In this document: in pieces, positions 11,340 through 53,100 of the stretch | How positions within the stretch are numbered: position 1 is the first letter of the stretch | Layout of the letters: every line of letters starts with the position of its first letter | From: Petrosia ficiformis | Lineage: Eukaryota > Porifera > Demospongiae > Haplosclerida > Petrosiidae | Direction: 5' to 3' | Length of the DNA stretch: 64,000 bases | Assembly (NCBI GenBank): GCA_947044365.1 | Contig: OX345636.1 | Location: 51,950,746 to 52,014,745, forward strand | Made by a program: the position numbers and the translations under genes | The notes under the pieces: generated by a model | Told to the model about the DNA's origin: nothing | The model's input: only the letters and a program-made list of their open reading frames with translations | The model's database searches: none

Positions 11340-13480
11340 TAGTGACATTATACTTTGCTGCAGCTGTGAAAAGATACAGTTTGGCTTACAGAGGTAGAAA
11401 GAGGAAGAAGAATGCATCAGGCTCAGCAGTGCCAGTAAAAATGGTGATCAATGAGTCTTACAAGCTACATCATGCAGTTGCAGAGAATATCTATCCCATT
11501 AAATGCACCCACTTCTGCTTATCCTCAAATTGATACTGATGATGATGATACAGATTTTGATCAGGAAAGCAGCAATCTGTTCTTTGACTCTGTGCATTCA
11601 CAGGCTGTCAAAAAAATCTAGGAAACAATGGGAGACAGTACGTTCACCAGTTTTAAAGGCTGTGGTTGAAGGCTGTGCAATCAGAGCAGAGGCATACTGC
11701 AAGGACTGTGGAAGTTTAGGAATTTACTGCATCTCATGTATAAAACTACTGCACACAAAAGTTAACTTTACATATGCACTTTTTGCTTGGAAGGTAAATG
11801 GAATACGTAGCTGTAGTTCAAGAGAAGGAAGAGTTGAGATATATGCCTTTACCTTTCATGCCAACTGTCAGTTTACCTCATAACTGCTCGTCTCAAAATT
11901 ACTATCGGGAAGTTGTATGTTCTGATATTGAGCTAGGATTTATAGAGTCAAAGACCTATTAATCCCATGGTTATTGATAGTTAATGTGTAAAATTATATA
12001 TATGGCTTTCAAGTTTGCATCAAAATTAGTGTAATATATATTGGTTTGTTTTTCTATTAGACATTTAAAATGGCAACTTTGATCAGTCAAATTTCTTGTC
12101 CCTGATAAAGATGATGGCACTAAATGTCCAGCTTGTTCAACTGTTAAAAAGCATAATACAGATCATACTTTTCAAATCCATATATGGTGTATAGATGGAA
12201 ATTTCAGCCTTTGCAAGAAAACATCTGCTGGGACAAGTACCCTTCCACCACTTCATGGAGATACAATGTTTGTTAATCACAAATTATTGATGAATATGTG
12301 CAAACATATCAACAAGGAGGAAACAAACTGAAGGGGTGATCGTGATGTACGTACTCATTAAATAATACCATAACCATCTTTTAATATGGGAATGTAATCA
12401 ATTCTTAGCAGCTAATGCTCTAAGATCCAGTACTAGATATAAAGCACTTGATGAAACTGGCATAATTGGAGTGGTCTGCAAAAATGAATTTCCTCAATTT
12501 TTCTTTTCGCTCCACCATGGAGAGAGGTTTTTTAATACAATTCGTATTATTTTCTGTGTTGTTGTGACCAGAATTATAGACTGTCCTACATTGTCTTTGC
12601 TATGGAAGAGCTCCAGAGGAGATACAAAACACACAAAGTTTTGCTGCTACTTTATGATGTTGCCTGTATGCTTAAACATCACCTTAAAGTGAGATGTGTG
12701 TAAAGATAAATGAACATATATGTATTCATTTCCACATAAACCATAAACTTGATTATTTTGCAGCAGAAAAAAGATATGACCTACTGGATTTTTTTGATCT
12801 ATGTGATAGATTGAACCTTTACTTAATTGAATATCTTGTATGTATGTATATAATATAATACTGTTCCTTTGTTCATTTACTGTTTCTTTGTTCATTTACC
12901 TCTACCATAATTATGTTATGCTTATTTTCACCTGTATGTACTAATAGATTAGTTGCCTTCTTTCTTATGTACTCTTTTGTCCTTATCATTGTTCATTGTT
13001 ACCTGTAGCCTTATCTTTGTTATTTAGTTCTTGGTTTTGTATATAAGTAGATGTATTTTTGTTAGAAAGAGAGTAGTTGTCTTGAGTTATCACTGTATCC
13101 AGTTGTTACCAGTTGTTAGTGCTCGTGTTAGGGCACTTGGGTTAAAGATATAGTCTTCTGTAGCTAAATTAGACCTCAAGAGACTAGTATCCATTGTAGG
13201 ATCTTTCACAATCTAGCAGTTCCAGTATTCCACAGTTATGGACACATTACCGACTGTATGCCAAGTAATTTTTATGTAATTATGACTGAGTGTTTAATTT
13301 TAAACAGTCTTGTATATCTACAGTTGTCTTTTAGTCCACGCTTTTGTGAAGGATTTGGAATGGCTGATTGTCAGAGACGTGAAAGATTATTGGGCATTTC
13401 TTAGATGATTTGCCAAAACGACAAAAGCAATGAGACCATCTCATGAACTACATGTACTAATAGATGGTATTATATATTAC
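11340..13480 (+). pseudogene. KDZ (Kyakuja-Dileera-Zisupton) transposase relic
   Basis: Plus-strand fragments in family order. About 12109-12270: CPACSTVKKH, then DGNFSLCKK and TLPPLHGDTMF. About 12412-12530: ANALRSSTRYKALDETG, then VVCKNEFPQFFF and HHGERF. About 12603-12690: ELQRRYKTHK, then YDVACMLKHHLK. About 13338-13395: SPRFCEGFGMADCQRRERLL. These match the conserved CxxC, C-x-H/N-E-F, YD-ACxLK-H and EGFG-RxER blocks of KDZ transposases as I know them. Frames are broken by stops and by short intron-like gaps, so it is inactive. An acidic stretch at about 13795-13876 may be its C-terminus. Confidence 0.65.
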
Positions 13481-14348
13481 TGTCAGTTATCAGCAGATCA
13501 GCTTTGTAGGTGGAATTACATAAATATAAGTTGAGGACCATTTCCGTGAAGACATTATCTTAATCAAGAATCACACAATTCAGTAGAGCTGTGTTGCTTC
13601 AACCTCTGTACAATCAGCAACATTGGTAGACCTATACATATCAAATTCACCAATATCATCTTACTTCCAAACCCATACTATTTCCTAAATATTTCTTCCC
13701 ATTTATTAATACCCACAAGACAGCAAGCAAGTAGTGGTATGATAAAATAATCATCATTACATTTGAGTATTGAATGCATGTCTTATTTCAGATCTCTCAG
13801 ATGAAGATGATGATGACAATATGAAGGAACAAATACGAATTCATAAACAGCGATTAGAGAAAGAGGAGTACATGCAGGTACATAATATTTGTATACATGG
13901 CTGTCCAACTACTTCATGCAAATAGGAACTGAAGTCATAGTGAACATAAATGACCTTTAATCTATATCCCTGTGGTTTCATAATGCCTTCAAAAATAGTA
14001 AGCATTTACATAGATCATGTGATTTGACAATTAATGAAGCTAGAAATCAAATCCAACACAATGCTAATTAACCTCAAGGAGGTCTGTGCCTGATTTACAG
14101 TAACTTTGCCTTCATAATTCAGATACAGCCATCTCAGTTGTTAAAAATAAACAATTATTATTACTTTTGTCTAAGTGTCAGTGTAAATATTACAGGAAAT
14201 ATTATAATGACAGACATAACTAATTAAATGTTGATGAAGTTAATAATAATGCTATGGCTATATAACCCATTGAAGAGGTCTTTAGTTTCCACAGATTTTA
14301 AAAATAAATTTTACATTCTTTATTGTATAACAAGTGCAACAGAAACAA

Positions 14349-14820
14349 GTGTATATAGAGAAAAAAAACATCCCTATGATTGCTTTACAAGTTTAAGTGA
14401 AGATAAAAGTATCCCTATGACTGCTTTGTGGTGTCCAGCATTCAGTAATCATGGCTGACTTTATCAAGCATGAAAGACAACAGCTTATTATAGTTATTGT
14501 TTTGATTATCTACTCTCCTGACCTTTCAAAGGACCTTGTAGAACTTTAGGAATATATTTCAGGCAGAATAGCAAGCTATTAGTTCCAGTTTCTACGTAAG
14601 CTACACAGCTTTCTTTCTGCTGATGTGTAGAGCTTGATCGCGCGTTCTTTTCGCGCCACGCCCATTAATTGACCGAGCCCCCCGGGAATGATGTAACTTC
14701 CTTAACTACGTATACAACGCATACTCGCGTAGGTGACACAAACATATATATATATATAATTATATATATATAAACATACATCGAACCCGTGGGAAAGCAA
14801 TCATAGGGATGGCCATAAAA
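14349..14820 (+). mobile_element. MITE family M1 (CCCTATGATTGCTTT ends), copy 1
   Basis: Ends TATCCCTATGACTGCTTTG and the complement of GGCCATCCCTATGATTGCTT. The shared interior has GCTGACTTTATCAAGCATG, TCGCGCGTTCTTTT and ACTACGTATACAACGCATAC. This is the only copy outside the DPP8/9-like gene. Other copies: 23883-25964 (split), 30063-30507, 43235-43766, 45157-45647, 45672-47569 (split), 47671-47968 and 48498-48905. Confidence 0.75.
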
Positions 14821-15044
14821 AAGCCGTCTTTCAGCCCCCCTGCTTCTAAAATCTTGTATACATAATTATGCCATTTAATCTAAACTAACTTCTTCCATAT
14901 AACCCTACATAAGTAGCTACAGTTAGCACTGTTCTTTATAATGTAAAGGTGGTTGGAGTAATGACTTTGATACCTACATGTAAGTAGTGTATATGAAATT
15001 ATTGTAATTAAAGACTATTATATAATTATAAATATGACTATTGT

Positions 15045-15900
15045 TGATAGTAAATAAATGCTTCATAATACTCTTTTGCATCTTTCTGTGGATACAAATT
15101 GACCAAAACGTTATCGAGAATGATAAAAAGATTCATGATTTACAAAGATGTACTTAAATTTCAGGAGCAAATCCCATGAAACATTGATCTGCAACATACA
15201 TTCACTGTCAGTATGTGAAAGAAACATCAGTAGCATCTTCCACAGAAATCACATCAAAAACATGAAAATGTTTGTGACAGTTGATATTATTTGTGAATTG
15301 ATACTCTCTGAATAGTATTATACATACATACATTTAGTATATACTATTTTACTTGTATTTGAGTCTGCTTATTAAGTACATTAATATTTTTGGAATATTT
15401 GACTTAGAAAACTGTGTATTTGAGATTTAGTATATTTGAGATTCAGTACTTGTACTTTCACTTATACTATGTATTTGTACTTGTACTTAAGTTAGTTAAG
15501 TACAATATTGTGTACATACATGCCATATATGCATGTCATGTAATAACATGATTTTATTGTGACATAAAGGTATGGGTACTGACTCCTTTAGAAATGTGTT
15601 AAAAAGTAACATACAGCACTGAGAGGTATTTCCTTTCTTCATGAACTAGTGTCATCATATTCCCTGGAAATTCTATTTTGAACTCACACGAATGCCAGTT
15701 ATAATGATTGCCACCCGCAAAGGTATGAGGCGAGTACATATATAACAAGTTATCTGCAGGTATTTAATGTACTTCAACTTTTGCATTAGTGAGTTCATTA
15801 TCATTTGTATGACATGTTCTGTGAAGTGAATGTAAGCTACTCAATACAAAGGAATGCCGACAAGGACATTTTAATTTTCCGACATTTACTACAACATCAT
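15045..15900 (-). pseudogene. Decayed third BBOX1-like copy (copy B)
   Basis: Minus-strand relics of four BBOX1-like exons lie in gene order. Exon 1 (about 15770-15895) keeps the LTNAKVE segment and a degraded Cys-rich site. Exon 2 is at about 15640-15755. Exon 6 (about 15165-15265) still reads VFDVIS then ATD. Exon 10 (about 15050-15093) keeps the KDAKEYYEAF stretch and then hits a stop. Reading frames are broken and the intervening exons are missing. It sits between copies A and C, so the locus once held at least three tandem units. Confidence 0.65.
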
Positions 15901-16106
15901 GACACTCTTTGTTTAGAGGCATAAATAATTGCAACCCTAATTACAGCTCTCACAACAAATTCTCTACAGTTATAACCACAAATCATCTACTTACAACTAA
16001 AAATGAATGCAAACACAGTGCAGAACCCTCACTGTCACAAGTGTGATGGGGAAATAGTTCCACACTAGGGAGGTAGCTGAAAAGTTTGCCATATTTGTAT
16101 TCCGTA

Positions 16107-16212
16107 AATACAGTCGATTGCGGTTGCGTTTGAACATTGCGGATTGCGTTTTAACAGGCACGCAATCCGCAATCCGCAATGTTTAAACGCAACTGCAATC
16201 GACTGTATTTTT
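16107..16212. repeat. Long hairpin / foldback element
   Basis: Arms of about 45 bp: AAATACAGTCGATTGCGGTT and following bases are mirrored by their complement ending in CAATCGACTGTATTTTT, with only a few mismatches and an internal repeat of GCAATCC on one arm. It could extrude or template a hairpin RNA. Confidence 0.75.
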
Positions 16213-16407
16213 AATTCTCGTATTCTGTTTAGAAGGCCCTGTGCACACTTGCTAGCCAGCTCCAGCGAAGGGGCTGGCCCGCAAGACTAGTACTAGTGCT
16301 TGCCTGGTTCGTTATGAAAAATCAAATGACATTGTTGAATTGTACGTATTCCCGTAAATATTTTAAATTCTCGTATTCCGGTTTAAATTTAAATTTGAGT
16401 AAGCCAT

Positions 16408-16617
16408 GTGCTTGCATTGTTAGTAATGAAATTGAGAAGAAGAGAAAGGAAAAGAGCTAAACGAGCTGCAAAAACTAAAGAGGAGAGAGAGGTGAGATTA
16501 CGTAAGAGAAAAGAGACTGATAGAGCTCAACATAAGTATTTACACTGCTATAAAGCAAAATATGAAGAGCTGTACTTATATGAAAGTAGTTTGTTTAATT
16601 GGGGGGTCCTATGGTAG
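16408..16617 (+). pseudogene. Arg/Lys-rich ORF, transposon-associated motif
   Basis: A 69-residue frame with RRRERKRAKRAAKTKEEREV followed by RLRKRKETDRAQH. Such Arg/Glu-rich stretches ending in EEREARLxxRRExDR are common ahead of Helitron-type and related transposon proteins. No helicase or Rep motif follows. It starts in a plausible frame but has no known partner nearby, so I treat it as a relic. Confidence 0.3.
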
Positions 16618-16829
16618 CCTCCCGACCTTGTTCACATGCATGCTTTTTGGGTTTTAACATCCCTACATCTTCTTTCATTTTATTAAATGTTTTTTATTAT
16701 TCTTGTTTCCATTGTGAAAAGAGGTTTTAGTTATAGTTATAGTTAACTAAAACAACACAAATTATACATTAATTGCCCATGCCTTAATATTAATCAAATT
16801 CACAAGTTTTATTCATTGTCCAAATTGAT

Positions 16830-19800
16830 TCATGCGACACAACTGCGATTGAAAAGTAACTTCACTGGATCTTCTTTATTTAGTTGCTTTGCAAGCACAC
16901 GGAATTTACTTCCAAAGAAGTCTATATTGTAATATAACCCCTATAGTAAGATATTAAGGATACAATTACTGATTAAGCATGTATATAATTATTTACTTGA
17001 AGATGCCTTGTTCCTCCATTAGAATTGAATTCATTTCTTGCATGTAACACACGATGGTTGTTAATGCATAATGCTTCACCAGGCTTCAGACGATGTATAA
17101 TCTGTGAAAAACAGTTACATATATACAAATGTACAGGACTTGTTAAGCTTCTTTTTTGTGTAAATAACTTATCAAACTATGCAGAGAAAATATTAATCCT
17201 CATCAACAGTGAACCCATACCCTTAGCAAATATAGTAATTTTTTTAAGAAGTAATTGCTCAAGTTTCAATTAAATTATTATCATAATAATATATAGTGAT
17301 GTAGCTCCAATTATAGTGTCTCACAAACACTGCATGTACAGGTGGTGCATAATGATCTTGTTACACAGTGTACATAAATATTATACTGCATGTAATGTTT
17401 GCCTTATTTTCATATAAGACTACAATTACAGGGCTCGAAATAGGTTTTGAAAATGTCCAGCAGAAACATGTGGACAAAATAATATTTGACCAGGAAATTG
17501 TCCACACTGTACCCATTTATAGCATATGAGATGTAGAAGTAACCCCCTAGGCCATGATGCTCTTGACTATAATAATTAATCTTGCTGTGAGGTTACACTG
17601 CGAAAACAGAATTGTTAAAATAACAAATGTATTGGTTAGTACAGTTGCAAGGATTGAACAATTAGTTGGTTGTTCAGTATACATACATGTAATGCCATAG
17701 TTACATTTTACTAATTATATTAAAATACGTAAAAGATATATAATTATGTACTAATTATAATCAATTATCATGACTAATATCTCATATTAGAAGCACAAAG
17801 TTTGGAAACCCAAAATAATTTCATTAAAATATTTATCTGTTTCTTTGTATATCTATTAGACTAGATAGGGAAATTAAAATTGCAATTATTGGATTATAAT
17901 AACATATATACCACCATGCAGTCAACACAATCAATTAAAATACAATTTCCTTGCAACTGAACTAACCAATACATTAGACAGTTTTATTATTGCAGTGTAC
18001 TGTTCTGTGTTATTAATGAGACAATTTGTCCAGTCAAAGGCAATGATGTCTGGACAAGAGCCATAATCTCCATAAAATGGCCAATTGCATGCTGGATGTT
18101 ATTCGAGCTCTGCAATTATTCCTAATTTAGTATTTAATACTTTTAATGGTGACTCTTCAAGCATAGTTGATAGCAAGACAAATGCTTCATAATACTTTTC
18201 TGCATCTTCCTGCACGAGAATAGATAAAAAAAGATACTGAGGACTAATGTGAGTATAATATTATATATTATAAAGCATTACATCAAAGAAAATGAAGAGC
18301 ATGCGAACTACTAACTGAGGAAAGTGTCGTAAAAACATCTCAGTAGTTTCAACCAATTTGGTTCACTATCAGTTGCATGTTTTCCATTTGCTTTATATAT
18401 TGGAATTGACATTACGTTTACAATACTAATTATGTTAGCTTCATGTAGTACATAGTGTGCATGCCAAGTGGACTGTTGATTAACATCCTTGTAGCACATA
18501 GTGTGCATGCCAAGTAGACTGTTGATCAACATCCTGTAAGCTGTTAGATGTTTCATAGAAGCTAAATGCCTTATGCTCCTAATGGATTTTACTTTCCATT
18601 AGAAACACAATTGCATATAACCAATCAACAGCAATTACTATTTACAGTGCAGGACTTGATGTCACTAGTAAAACCACAAAAGATTCATGTTCATCTTGAT
18701 CTCACAAAAATGTTCATAACTTTAGCTTAACCAGTATTCTATTTAGTTGCACCATTTGCACATAATTACCTTTGCGTTTTTTTAATGTCTGTCAATCAAC
18801 TTAATCAAGTATTAATCTTTTGACATTAATCTACTGTATACACTACAACTTATACATATATAATCATCAAAATCATCATTTTGAGATCATGGGGAATGCG
18901 AACAGACTTTAGTGACACCACGGAATACAATACAAGACATTTTCTCTTACTTCTTTCACTAGTAGTGGAAAATGATTGTTAGGAGCCCAGTTAAAACCAG
19001 ATACCTACAGAGTGATACTACAATGGGATATTTGAAAATTGAGTAGAGAAATGGTTACAGAAAATAGCACTACAGCACAAAATGAACGGATGGACAAAGA
19101 GGTAATGCATACAATTACAAGCAAACCATTACCCTATTGTATGCATCAAGAACTATATGAGGACTGGAATATTTAAAACTAACAGGAGACTCACTACAGA
19201 AGGAATGAATAACATAATTTTAATAATATATAATCGCAAATGTACATACAGGTTATCAAGAGAATCATGTACTCTGTGCACAGTATATGGTAGTCGTGTT
19301 AACACTTCAAATTGTTTTGGATGCTTTTGTCTTAACTCCTCCAACACAGGATATGAATCAACAAGAATGCTCTCTCCACCTTCGACACATTCATCAAACC
19401 TGAACATAGGGTATAGAGGCAAAAGGATATCAATGAAAGGATATTTTAAGTACATCATATAACTACTCTGTGTGGTGTCATAAAATACTAACTTGAGACA
19501 AAAAAGTACTTGAATTCCAGGAGGTGATGCCATGTAACATTGATCCATGTGCAAAATAAGTTCACCATCAGTGTTTGATGCATCAGTTGGACATTCCACA
19601 GAAATGACATCCATAACCTACAAAAGGTAATGGATTAGACACAAGGCGTTATTATGATAAGTTATGCAGGCAAAAGAGAATTAGAAACAAAGGAAATCGA
19701 AAAATTCAGGAATTCAATTAGAGATTGAACCCCGGATATCGACCTTCTGATATTTTCTCAGGCACTCTTATCATCTGAGCCACAAGACTCCTTGATGTCC

Positions 19801-21854
19801 GAGAACTGTATAGAATTGTATTAATCCCATGCAATGCTAGCTTCAGATCTACATGTAGATATTAGAAGGTTCTGGTCCTAGTCAGATTACTACCTTTTTC
19901 AGTTTTCTTAATTCCCTCATGTATGCATATCATAAGGTAATAGATATTTGTAACAGTTGAGACTTACAAGTTTATAAGCATGTGGTTGAGGTTCACCTAT
20001 TCTTGCACATAACTGTGAGAAATTAACTGCATGATGATAATTACAATGATGGATTGGGAAGAGTATACCTTAATCATCTCCTGCTTATCCACAATGGGCA
20101 CATTCTTCAACAAAGACATTCCATAGAAGTTGATTTGTTTCATCCATCTGTCAATGTAAGCTATAATTACAACACATTCTTAGTCGTTATGTTATATAAT
20201 TATTGCTGCTATCATGTATCAATCTATATCGAAATATCGATATTTTCATTCAATATCGTGATACAATATTGACTTAGGGGTGCATTGATACACTAGAATG
20301 GGCAGTTTTGTAAACCTGGTTTTTCTAATTTGTAATATTATACCTAAAAGCAGTTATAACAAGCTACACTGCAAAAAAATAATAGTTAAAATAACTAATT
20401 TATTGGTTAGTGTAGTTGCAAGGATTTAACAATTAGTTGGTTGTTTGGAATACATATACCTTATACCACAGATACTTTGTACTATAATTATATTCAATTA
20501 TAGTTGAAGCACTATAATTTTAAGGTGCTGTCTACTCATATTTCATGTCAAAGATTTAGTATAATTTAAGTACATGTAATTGCATCTGTCTATCAAAACG
20601 TTTTATAAACCTGCAAACATAATTTACTTTATACCTTCCAATACTTGGTGCACGTTATGTTATAGAAACATACATGCATGTAGCCAGGGCCACTGTATCC
20701 TCTATGATAATTGACAAACTAATTAGAAATCCATGATATTCCAATTGCAACTGTACTAACCCAATAAAATGGTTATTTTAATGATTTATTTTTTGCAGTG
20801 TAATGTGCATAATTTCTTTCACCATTTCTTGAAAAATACAACCAAACAAGACATTTATTTACATTTCAATTATTATTTCAAATGTCTTAATACTGTATCG
20901 TATTAATATTTTTGGCAGCGATATGCATTACCATGTAGTTGTATTTGCACATAATGAATGAATTTGTTATTTTAACAGACCAATTTTTACCTCAGTTGCA
21001 CTTACGTTTCCAATATATAGTTACTTAGTTAGAAATGGAAGTATGAAGATAATTAATATTTTGTCTGGTTATAATATAATATAAGGTAAAAAGGAATGTT
21101 ACGACTACAGTCATAAATGCACATACCAATATATACCCTACTACCATAATTATAAAGAGGCTGTTATTGATAACTTCAAAATGAGATAATATGCATAGAA
21201 AGAAATATCTTGTTTCACATTATTGGTTATAGTAAAATCAATATCTAAATTACTAATATAAGTGAATGACTTACTCGTAATATCCTTCATTACTAGATAT
21301 TACTTCATGATAGTCTGATATTGGTAGAGACTCCTTTAGAAGTATTAACATGATAATGTACACATAAATAGTTATGCAACTAACTGTAATTAATGGTGTC
21401 TCCTTCTTCCTTCTCTCCTCATGAATTCCAGGAGTAGTGTAATCATAATTTCTCAACCAATCTATACCAAAATCGCATGAATGGTTTCCAGTGATAGATT
21501 TCCATTCTACCCTTATATTATCACCTGTATGCAGCAATGAAAGATACCTGGAGTATGATACAACTTTTCATTATCTTCAACTTTTGCATTAGTGAGTTTC
21601 AGATCTACTAAATGACTGTGATGTACTATATTTTGCTGACTGTATGCTGGAAAACATTCGGGACATCTACAATTGTGTCTCAACCAAACTCCATGATATC
21701 TTCTCTCTAGTTCTCCATCACATATTAACTTTAATTTCTTACCATCTTCACTAACTGAAGCATTACATGCAGCTTGCAAGAATGAAGAGGAACTGGAGAA
21801 TAATCGATTACGAAGCCCCGTGACAGAAAACAACCGAAGAGTAGTAAACATCAC
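16830..21854 (-). CDS. BBOX1-like gamma-butyrobetaine dioxygenase, copy C (complete, 12 exons)
   Basis: Complete gene for a 424-residue Fe(II)/2-oxoglutarate dioxygenase; human BBOX1 has 387. Exons: 21548..21854, 21385..21524, 21275..21333, 20069..20147, 19968..20012, 19493..19617, 19250..19399, 19133..19163, 18951..19004, 18141..18209, 16997..17101, 16830..16940. They sum to 1,275 nt and every phase joins. Seen: a presequence-like N-terminus (1-30); Cys62, Cys64 and Cys67 with candidate His117 for the zinc site; facial triad His233-Met-Asp235 and His373 (in RVLHARN); and an Arg385 that would bind 2-oxoglutarate in RHLQG. The C-terminal RHLQG-YYNIDFF resembles BBOX1 more than TMLHE, but substrate is inferred. 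Intron 2 is only 51 bp. Introns 3, 9 and 10 hold repeats. The likely role is mitochondrial or cytosolic carnitine synthesis. Confidence 0.88.
17594..18000. mobile_element. MITE of the CACTGCAAAA family (copy C intron 10)
   Basis: Inverted ends TACACTGCGAAAACAGAATT and the complement ending ATTATTGCAGTGTA, with TATTGGTTAGTACAGTTGCA just inside. No coding content. Confidence 0.75.
18424..18540. repeat. Short tandem duplication in copy C intron 9
   Basis: Two copies of about 58 bp built on CATAGTGTGCATGCCAAGT then ACTGTTGAT. No function is visible. Confidence 0.7.
19705..19800 (-). repeat. tRNA-derived SINE-like repeat (copy C intron 5)
   Basis: Orthologue of the repeat at 1500-1610, with the same box A-like and box B-like texts on the minus strand. 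It sits between exons 5 and 6 in both gene copies. Confidence 0.45.
20364..20802. mobile_element. MITE of the CACTGCAAAA family (copy C intron 3)
   Basis: Left end CTACACTGCAAAAAAATAAT, right end TTATTTTTTGCAGTGTAA, about 440 bp. Copy A intron 3 carries related copies, so the element may predate the duplication or have inserted repeatedly. Confidence 0.75.
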
Positions 21855-21949
21855 TATAGCTAGCTCGCGTAGCTACATAGCTAAAACAATAGAGGTGTGG
21901 CTTCTTGTAATCTTGCATGCAACGTGCCCATAATTATTATAACTACACC

Positions 21950-22436
21950 CACCTTGATCAAGTGAAACTATAACTCTAAATTGGTTCTTGATCATTTTTT
22001 AGTTCATTATTAAAAAAAAAAAAAGTGTGAGGTGCGGTGGCTTAGCATCACAGATGCAACTGAATATAGCTTTTTGCAACTTTCTGGATCTAACAGTCAC
22101 CTCAACCTTGCTTACCAATATGATCAGGAATTTACTTGTTTTAATCATATCTGAAGTCACACAAGACTAGTTCTACCTAAGCATGCAGTTAATTCTTTTA
22201 CATCCTTAGGCATCGTAGCGAAGGGCTGACGTTGACACTAGGGGCCTTGTTATATATCAGTACAAGGAATCTTTGTGAAATATAGCTTGCTTTGGGTAAT
22301 CTAATGGCCTAACAGAACAAATTTTCCTATTTCCCAAAAGTGTCATGTGACCCAGCTGGATTACATTAGACTGCACCTCAGATCTAGTATCTCGCTTCGT
22401 TAGAGGGAGGGGCTGGCTACAGTACTAATTACATCA
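21950..22436. other. 5' flank of BBOX1-like copy C
   Basis: 21950-22110 matches 9570-9730 next to copy A (CACACCCACCTTGATCAAGTG-type text, then GCTTAGCATCACAGAT). This is duplicated flanking DNA. From 22110 to 22436 I see nothing that supports a gene. Confidence 0.5.
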
Positions 22437-22965
22437 TCATTTCCAACACTGGCGACTCTACTGCATATATTTTGGCCACTGCCGATTCAAGTTCTCTACC
22501 CCAAACTTGGCTCCTTTTCTGACATGGAGTACTACTTTCACACCTTGCTTATCGGGACTCCAAAGTCCCCAAGCGTTTTGAAGGATTAAATCAAATGCAG
22601 TGCTCTCCCTCTTTTGACTGGAACTGTGGCAAATAAAATGACCCCACTCATGTTGGTACCAGCTACACCCACAATTGCAGGTTTTACAGCAAGGGAAATG
22701 CCTTAGGTACCCACCAGAGCGCGTGGGCGGGGTCACTGAAACAACAATTTGCGTGGGCGGCGAGGACACCCCTTTAAAATCCCCCCCGTAGTTGTTATTT
22801 AGGCTAAAGGGCGGCTGAAAAACCAGCAACTTTTAAAGCCATTTTCATAGGTTTGTGCCTGACACCAATTACAAGCATTTGGAGGGTTTTGTAATGCTAT
22901 GAACACACCAAACCACGTAGGGGTGAAACGTCACATATATGTGACATCAGTCTTTTAAGGGTTAA
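22437..22965. repeat. Interspersed repeat ending in piggyBac-like GGGTTAA, copy 1
   Basis: About 530 bp shared with 29140-29662, including TTTCCAACACTGGC, CTACCCCAAACTTGGCTCC and a terminal CACATATATGTGACATCAGT followed by AAGGGTTAA. TTAA next to a CCCTT end suggests a piggyBac-type right end. The left end lacks a matching terminus, so both copies look truncated. The minus-strand 123-aa frame at 22458-22829 is not conserved in the other copy. Confidence 0.6.
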
Positions 22966-23061
22966 ACACATCATTAAAAGAATAATAATTATTATTACCT
23001 ATAATACTAAGACAAAAAACACTTCAAGTTAAAATTGTTGTAAACTAAAATCGATCCATCT

Positions 23062-52958
<29,897 letters not shown>

Positions 52959-53002
52959 CTTTGACCACACCACACCTTCTAGCTAGCTGGTACCGGTAGT
53001 CG

Positions 53003-53100
53003 ACTAGTCTGGCGTAGCCAGCCCCTCCCACTAGATCGCTACGTACGCGCGCGTAGCGATTGAGTGGGTGGGGCTGGCTACGCCAGATCTGCAGACTAGA
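53003..53100. repeat. Foldback element upstream of the DPP8/9-like gene
   Basis: Arms CTAGTCTGGCGTAGCCAGCC and its complement enclose GATCGCTACG / CGTAGCGAT. It sits about 45 bp upstream of the first ATG, in the presumed 5' UTR or promoter. Partial relatives occur at 5044-5100, 9910-9930 and 16250-16300. Confidence 0.8.
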
